64,000 bases of DNA from Micromonospora musae (GTDB taxonomy: Bacteria; Actinomycetota; Actinomycetes; Mycobacteriales; Micromonosporaceae). The stretch spans positions 1-64,000 of the forward strand of contig NZ_RAZT01000007.1 of the NCBI RefSeq assembly GCF_003626635.1, read 5' to 3'. Below, in pieces: positions 60,111-64,000 of the stretch. The notes below the pieces were generated by a model that saw nothing but the letters and a program-made list of their open reading frames with translations, was not told the DNA's origin and ran no database searches. The translations under genes were made by a program, and so were the position numbers. Positions within the stretch are counted from its first letter, which is position 1. Each line of letters starts with the position of its first letter.

Positions 60111-60569
60111 GTGGACGCGATCGACCTCAACCTCGTGGACCTGCTGCGCACCAACGCCCGGCTCTCGTACGCCGAACTCGCGCGCCAGGTCGGCCTCTCC
60201 GCGCCGGCCGTACACGAGCGGGTCGGCAAGCTGGAGACCAGCGGTGTGTTGCGGGGCTACCGGGCCGACGTCGAGCCGGAGGCGGTCGGGCTGGGCGTGA
60301 CCGCGCTCATCGGCATCGTGGAGGACTCCGGCGCCGACACGGACGACGTGCTGGCGGCGTTCCGGAAGATGCCCGAGATCGAGTCCTGCTACTTCATGGC
60401 CGGCGTCGAGTCGTTCCTGCTCAAGGCGCGGGTCGGCACCATCGCCGAGCTGGAGCAGCTGATCGTGCGGCTGAACCGGACACCCGGCGTGGCCTCCACC
60501 CGGACCGGCATCGCGCTCTCCACGAAGTGGGAGAACCGCCCCCGGCCGGTCAGCCCGCCCGCCGCCTGA
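60111..60569 (+). CDS. Lrp/AsnC-family transcriptional regulator
   Basis: A 152-residue regulator: helix-turn-helix at residues 3-55 (LNLVDLLRTNARLSYAELAR, then QVGLSAPAVHERVGKLE) and a RAM/AsnC ligand domain at about 65-140 (YFMAGVESFLLKARV). The GTG at 60111 is used because the domain begins at once; a TAGGGT hexamer (60097-60102) ends eight bases before it, so the mRNA may be leaderless. A longer frame from 60054 lacks support. Targets are unknown. It diverges from bldC. Confidence 0.88.
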   Translation: MDAIDLNLVDLLRTNARLSYAELARQVGLSAPAVHERVGKLETSGVLRGYRADVEPEAVGLGVTALIGIVEDSGADTDDVLAAFRKMPEIESCYFMAGVESFLLKARVGTIAELEQLIVRLNRTPGVASTRTGIALSTKWENRPRPVSPPAA

Positions 60570-60640
60570 CCCCGCCCCGCCCGAACCCGTCTCGCCTGAC
60601 CCCGCCCCGCCCGAACCCGTCTCGCCCGACCCCGCCCAGC
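60565..60640 (+). repeat. 30-bp tandem repeat spanning the Lrp-type stop codon
   Basis: The 30-base unit starting CCTGACCCCGCCCCGCCCGA at 60565-60594 is repeated exactly at 60595-60624, then partly at 60625-60640 (CCCGACCCCGCCCAGC). The stop codon TGA (60567-60569) is inside unit 1. No hairpin is evident. Confidence 0.87.
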
Positions 60641-60687
60641 GGGAACCGCCGGGGACGCCGGCCCCGCCGGGGAGCGCCGCGCCCGCC

Positions 60688-61317
60688 TCAGCGCGGGTCG
60701 ATCCGCTCGGCGAGCCCCGGGTAACGCAGCACGTACCCCTCGCCGTCGAGCTCCACCTCGGCGCTGTAGGTGTCGCTCGCGAACCGGACCCGTCCCGGCC
60801 CGAGCGAGGTGTAGACCTGCTCGGCGGCGACCACCATCAGGCTCGGCACCAGCACCCAGGCGACCGTGATCCGGTGCGACCGGTCGGCGGGTGCGCCGGC
60901 CAGCCCGAGCCGGTGCACCGGCAGCGCGTTGAAGAGCGGGGAGCCGCCGAGGTCGACGTCGAGCGCGTCGGCCAGCCGGTCCGGGTCGTCGGTGCCGGGC
61001 AGCCCGGCCGGGGCGTACCCGGCCGCCGCCAGCGCCCCGTCCAGGTCACCCTGCTCGGCGGTGGTCACGCGCCACCTGTCGGCCGCCCGTTCCAGCCGTA
61101 CGCTGCGCAGCCAGCCGGTGCCCTCCACCTCGACCTCGACCCGGGTGGTGGCCCACGCCGGATCGGTGCTGACCTGGTAGCGGCCGGTCCACGGGACGGG
61201 GTCGACGGCGAGCATCGTGCCCCTGGCCGCCAGCCCCTGACCGTCGTCGAAGAGGGCGTGCTCGGCCCCGGCTGTGTCCGTCCGGGTCCAGAAGAGCGAC
61301 TTCGGCATGCTCGGCAT
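60688..61317 (-). CDS. Putative glycolipid-binding domain protein (PF06475-like)
   Basis: A 209-residue protein resembling the putative glycolipid-binding (DUF1089) family: LFWTRTDTAGAEHALF near the N-terminus, then VDLGGSPLFNALPVHRLGLA, AWVLVPSLMVVAAEQVYTSL and the C-terminal GYVLRYPGLAERIDPR. The fold has beta strands around a hydrophobic pocket; no enzymatic residues are known. It has no signal peptide. It is the single gene between the Lrp-type and helicase genes. Confidence 0.78.
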   Translation of the reverse strand: MPSMPKSLFWTRTDTAGAEHALFDDGQGLAARGTMLAVDPVPWTGRYQVSTDPAWATTRVEVEVEGTGWLRSVRLERAADRWRVTTAEQGDLDGALAAAGYAPAGLPGTDDPDRLADALDVDLGGSPLFNALPVHRLGLAGAPADRSHRITVAWVLVPSLMVVAAEQVYTSLGPGRVRFASDTYSAEVELDGEGYVLRYPGLAERIDPR

Positions 61318-61444
61318 GAGCCGACGTTACGCGACCGGACCGTCACCGGCAGCGCATGCGCGAACGCCGCCGCGGAGCGGAAACTCCACGGCGGCGTTCG
61401 GGTGCGTCGATGCCGGCGGTGAATCCCGTCCGGCTCGACGACGT

Positions 61445-63208
61445 TCAGTGGGTGCGGGCCGGTGCCCGGTCGCCGTAGCCACGGTCGTCACGACCCCGGC
61501 CCTCCGTCCGGAAAGCACCCCGGCGCTCACCCCGGGCGTCACCGGCGCGGTCGGCGTACCGGCGCTCGCCGTACGGGCGGTCGCCCTGTGGCCGGTCGCC
61601 GAAGCGCCGTTCGTCGCGCTCGCCCTGCGGCCGGTCGCCGTGACGACGCTCGCCGTATCCGCGGTCGCCCTGCGGCCGGTCGCCGTGACGCCGCTCGCCG
61701 TACCCGCGGTCGCCCTGCGGCCGGTCACCGTAGCGCCGTTCGTCGCGAGGCCCGTCCGTCGTGCGGTACCCCGCCCGGTCGTCGGAGCGGCGCTCACCGC
61801 GCGGGCGGTCGCCGTAGCGCCGCTCACCGCCGCGCTCGCCGAAGCGGCGCTCCGGACGGTCACCGAAGCGGCGCTGGCCACCGGAGCGAGCACCCGGACG
61901 GCGCGGCTCCTCCGGCTCCTCGCGCACCGGTACCCCGCTCGGCTCCCGCGCGCCCGTCAGCTCGGCGAGCGTGGCGTCACCGGCCCGGACCCGGGTCTCC
62001 GCCGGCTCGACGCCGGCCTTCTCCAGCATCGCGAGGGTGGTCCGGCGCTGCTTCGGCAGCACCAGCGTGGCGACCGCGCCGGACTCACCCGCGCGGGCGG
62101 TGCGGCCCGCCCGGTGCAGGTAGTCCTTCGGGTCCTTCGGCGGGTCGACGTGCAGCACCAGGGAGACCCCGTCGACGTGGATGCCGCGGGCGGCCACGTC
62201 GGTCGCGACCAGCACGTTCGTCCGACCCTCGCGGAACTCGGCGAGGGTGCGCGTACGCATCCGCTGGGTCTTGCCGCCGTGCAGGCCACCGGCGCGTACG
62301 CCCACGGCGGCGAGCTGGCCGACCAGCCGGTCCACCCCGAGCTGGGTACGGGCGAAGACCATGGTCCGGCCCTTGCGGGCGGCGATCGACGCCACCACCG
62401 GGAACTTGTCCTGCGGCGGGATGAGCAGCACGTGGTGGTCCATGGTGGAGACCGCGGCGGTCGGCGGGGCGGTGGAGTGGGTGACCGGGTCGGTCATGAA
62501 CCGCTTGACCAGCGTGTCCACGTCGCCGTCGAGGGTGGCCGAGAAGAGCAGCCGCTGTCCGCCCGCCGGAGTCTTCGCGAGCAGCTCGGTGACCTCGGGC
62601 AGGAAGCCCATGTCGGCCATCTGGTCGGCCTCGTCGAGCACGGTGGTCTCGACGTCGTCGAGCCGGCAGACCCCCCGCTCGATCAGGTCGCCGAGCCGGC
62701 CCGGGGTGGCGACGATGATCTCCACCCCGCGACGCAGCGCGTCGATCTGCCGGTCGTACGGCACACCGCCGACAGCGGTCTTGAGGAAGACGCCGACCGC
62801 CTTGCCCAGGGGCAGCAGGGCGTCGTTGACCTGCATGGCCAGTTCCCGGGTCGGAACCAGGACGAGGGCGCGCGGGTGCAGCGGCCGGGCCCGGTCCCCG
62901 GCGGCGACCCGGGCGAGCAGCGGCAGGCCGAAGGCGAGGGTCTTGCCGGAGCCGGTCTGCCCACGGCCGAGCACGTCCCGGCCGGCGAGCGCGTCCGGGA
63001 CGGTGGCGCGTTGGATCTCGAACGGGGTGGTGATGCCCTGCCGGGCGAGCGCGCGGACCAGCGGCTGAGGCAGACCGAGCGCGGCGAAGTCCGGCACGGC
63101 GGTGGCCGGGGCGGTCTGCTCCGCGGTCTCCTCGCGGCTGGGCTGGTCGTCGACGGGTGGGGCGGTGAAAGCGGACGGAAACGTGCTGGGATCAGCAAAC
63201 GTGGACAA
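61445..63208 (-). CDS. DEAD-box RNA helicase with repetitive basic tail
   Basis: A 587-residue ATP-dependent RNA helicase. The Q motif is FAALGLPQPLVRALARQG, Walker A GQTGSGKT, motif II DEAD in VLDEADQMADMG, motif III SAT and motif VI HRAGRTARAG; the core runs from about residue 38 to 400. The tail (about 425-587) is made of Arg/Gly/Asp/Tyr repeats such as DRPQGDRGYGERRHG, likely to bind RNA non-specifically. The start is a TTG at 63208 with GAAAGG just upstream. Such helicases act in RNA folding and decay, often in cold stress. Confidence 0.93.
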   Translation of the reverse strand: MSTFADPSTFPSAFTAPPVDDQPSREETAEQTAPATAVPDFAALGLPQPLVRALARQGITTPFEIQRATVPDALAGRDVLGRGQTGSGKTLAFGLPLLARVAAGDRARPLHPRALVLVPTRELAMQVNDALLPLGKAVGVFLKTAVGGVPYDRQIDALRRGVEIIVATPGRLGDLIERGVCRLDDVETTVLDEADQMADMGFLPEVTELLAKTPAGGQRLLFSATLDGDVDTLVKRFMTDPVTHSTAPPTAAVSTMDHHVLLIPPQDKFPVVASIAARKGRTMVFARTQLGVDRLVGQLAAVGVRAGGLHGGKTQRMRTRTLAEFREGRTNVLVATDVAARGIHVDGVSLVLHVDPPKDPKDYLHRAGRTARAGESGAVATLVLPKQRRTTLAMLEKAGVEPAETRVRAGDATLAELTGAREPSGVPVREEPEEPRRPGARSGGQRRFGDRPERRFGERGGERRYGDRPRGERRSDDRAGYRTTDGPRDERRYGDRPQGDRGYGERRHGDRPQGDRGYGERRHGDRPQGERDERRFGDRPQGDRPYGERRYADRAGDARGERRGAFRTEGRGRDDRGYGDRAPARTH

Positions 63209-63467
63209 GAAGTGCCTTTCGAGCGGGGCGCATCTTCGCGATGGCCCGCCGCAGCTCTACGCCGCGCGAATCGCCCGCAAGACCGCCCATGGGGTGCGCA
63301 GTGCGCGCACCGGGTGAATGAACCCAACAAGTGTACGGCGACCACGGCGAGTCGCCACCCGTGCGGAAACCGCAGTGGGCGGACTCACCGTCCGGCCGCC
63401 CCGGCCCGGGCTCATCGATCAGGGGTTCGGCGCACGCCCGTCGCGCACCGGCGGAGAGCCGGGGCGG

Positions 63468-64000
63468 TCAGCTGTTGAGCACGTTGCCGATGAGACCGTC
63501 GACCGCGTCGCCGGCGACCAGTACGACCAGCACGCTGATCAGCACGAGCAGGCCGAGGGCGGTGGCGAGCACCACCACCACGCGGGTGTTGCGGGACCGT
63601 TCGGTCGGGGTCTCCGCCCAGCCCTGGGCCAGGATGTGCCCGGTCAACGAGCCCGAGTTCTCGACCGCGTTGTTCGGCAGCGCGACCGTGGTGAAGCCGG
63701 CGCCCTCGGTGGCGTTGCCGCCGTAGACCGTGCCGGCCAGGTCCGGCCCGCCGTCGTACCGCCCGGCGTGGGTCGTGCCCGTACCGCCGCTTCCCGGGGC
63801 GCGGCCGGTGCGACTGCCCGAGCCGGGCTGCGCCGGAGCCGGTGTGGCGGACGTCGTCGGCCACGAGGTCGACGGGGGCGGGGGGAACGGCGGTGCCGGC
63901 GTGGGGCCGGGTGGCGGCGGTGGCGGAGGGACGGGCGGCCCCGGCGGCGGGGCGGGCGGTCCCGGCACAGGTGGCACCGGTCCGGGCGGCACCGGTCCGG
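63468..64000 (-). CDS. Proline-rich single-pass membrane protein, C-terminal part (cut by window edge)
   Basis: The frame is open to the right edge on the minus strand, so the N-terminus lies outside. Visible parts: a Pro/Gly-rich cytoplasmic segment of about 45 residues, a middle region with TVYGGNATEGAGFTTVALPN and NNAVENSGSLTGHILAQG, then a membrane helix (VVVVLATALGLLVLISVLVV) and a short tail VDGLIGNVLNS. I do not recognise a family. A GTG at 63992 is possible, but nothing shows that it is the start. Confidence 0.7.
   Translation of the reverse strand, partial: GPVPPGPVPPVPGPPAPPPGPPVPPPPPPPGPTPAPPFPPPPSTSWPTTSATPAPAQPGSGSRTGRAPGSGGTGTTHAGRYDGGPDLAGTVYGGNATEGAGFTTVALPNNAVENSGSLTGHILAQGWAETPTERSRNTRVVVVLATALGLLVLISVLVVLVAGDAVDGLIGNVLNS

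Overview
The window is chromosomal DNA of a high-GC actinobacterium, most likely Micromonosporaceae (Micromonospora-like). The evidence is the strong G/C bias at third codon positions, many GTG starts and GTGA/TGATG stop-start overlaps, a BldC-type regulator, actinobacterial ResABC-type cytochrome c assembly, the late menaquinone UbiD/UbiA/UbiX trio, and large partner-switching (Rsb) gene sets. The genus is inferred from memory of such gene sets; no search was run. I see no tRNA, rRNA or CRISPR array.

Left part (1-21.7 kb). The window opens inside an IS5-type insertion sequence. Next comes a drug-type ABC exporter operon with a DUF4097 protein, facing a large AfsR/SARP-type regulator. A four-copy direct repeat with 11-12 bp spacing lies in front of the exporter and looks like a SARP operator. 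Then follow a lipoprotein, a transmembrane Ser/Thr kinase divergent from an ECF sigma factor, an oxidoreductase/TetR pair, an epimerase, a beta-helix lipoprotein, a coupled PP2C phosphatase/GNAT pair, a short P-loop LuxR regulator, an XRE-cupin regulator divergent from a BenE-type transporter, a small gene with a LexA-like box, mscL, and a GntR/MFS pair.

Middle (21.7-48.7 kb). Two signalling blocks dominate. The first (21.7-27.8 kb) is a stressosome module: STAS antagonist, then RsbR-RsbS-RsbT, an RsbX-like phosphatase fused to an ATPase domain, a histidine kinase, and a response regulator-PP2C fusion, all tightly overlapping. The second (41.0-48.7 kb) has an ATPase-GAF-SpoIIE phosphatase, a 1454-residue poly-HAMP hybrid kinase, a stand-alone response regulator and another STAS antagonist. 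Between them lie AraC and PadR regulators, an ABC transporter, a polysaccharide deacetylase-glycosyltransferase fusion, a PLP dehydratase, an S9 peptidase and a FAD oxidoreductase with a LexA-like box.

Right part (48.7-64 kb). hemL, a phosphatase, a TlpA-like lipoprotein, ccdA, resB and ccsB form one operon for heme and cytochrome c maturation. It is followed by a broken AhpD-like gene, a hydrolase, the UbiD-UbiA-UbiX menaquinone operon, bldC, an Lrp/AsnC regulator, a glycolipid-binding-domain protein, a DEAD-box helicase with a repetitive basic tail, and the 3' part of a proline-rich membrane protein.

Between genes there are two families of long palindromic repeats, a 127-bp inverted-repeat element, several perfect hairpin terminators and three short duplications that span stop codons. 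One palindromic family brackets a lone membrane gene and also sits exactly where the AhpD-like gene has lost its 5' half.
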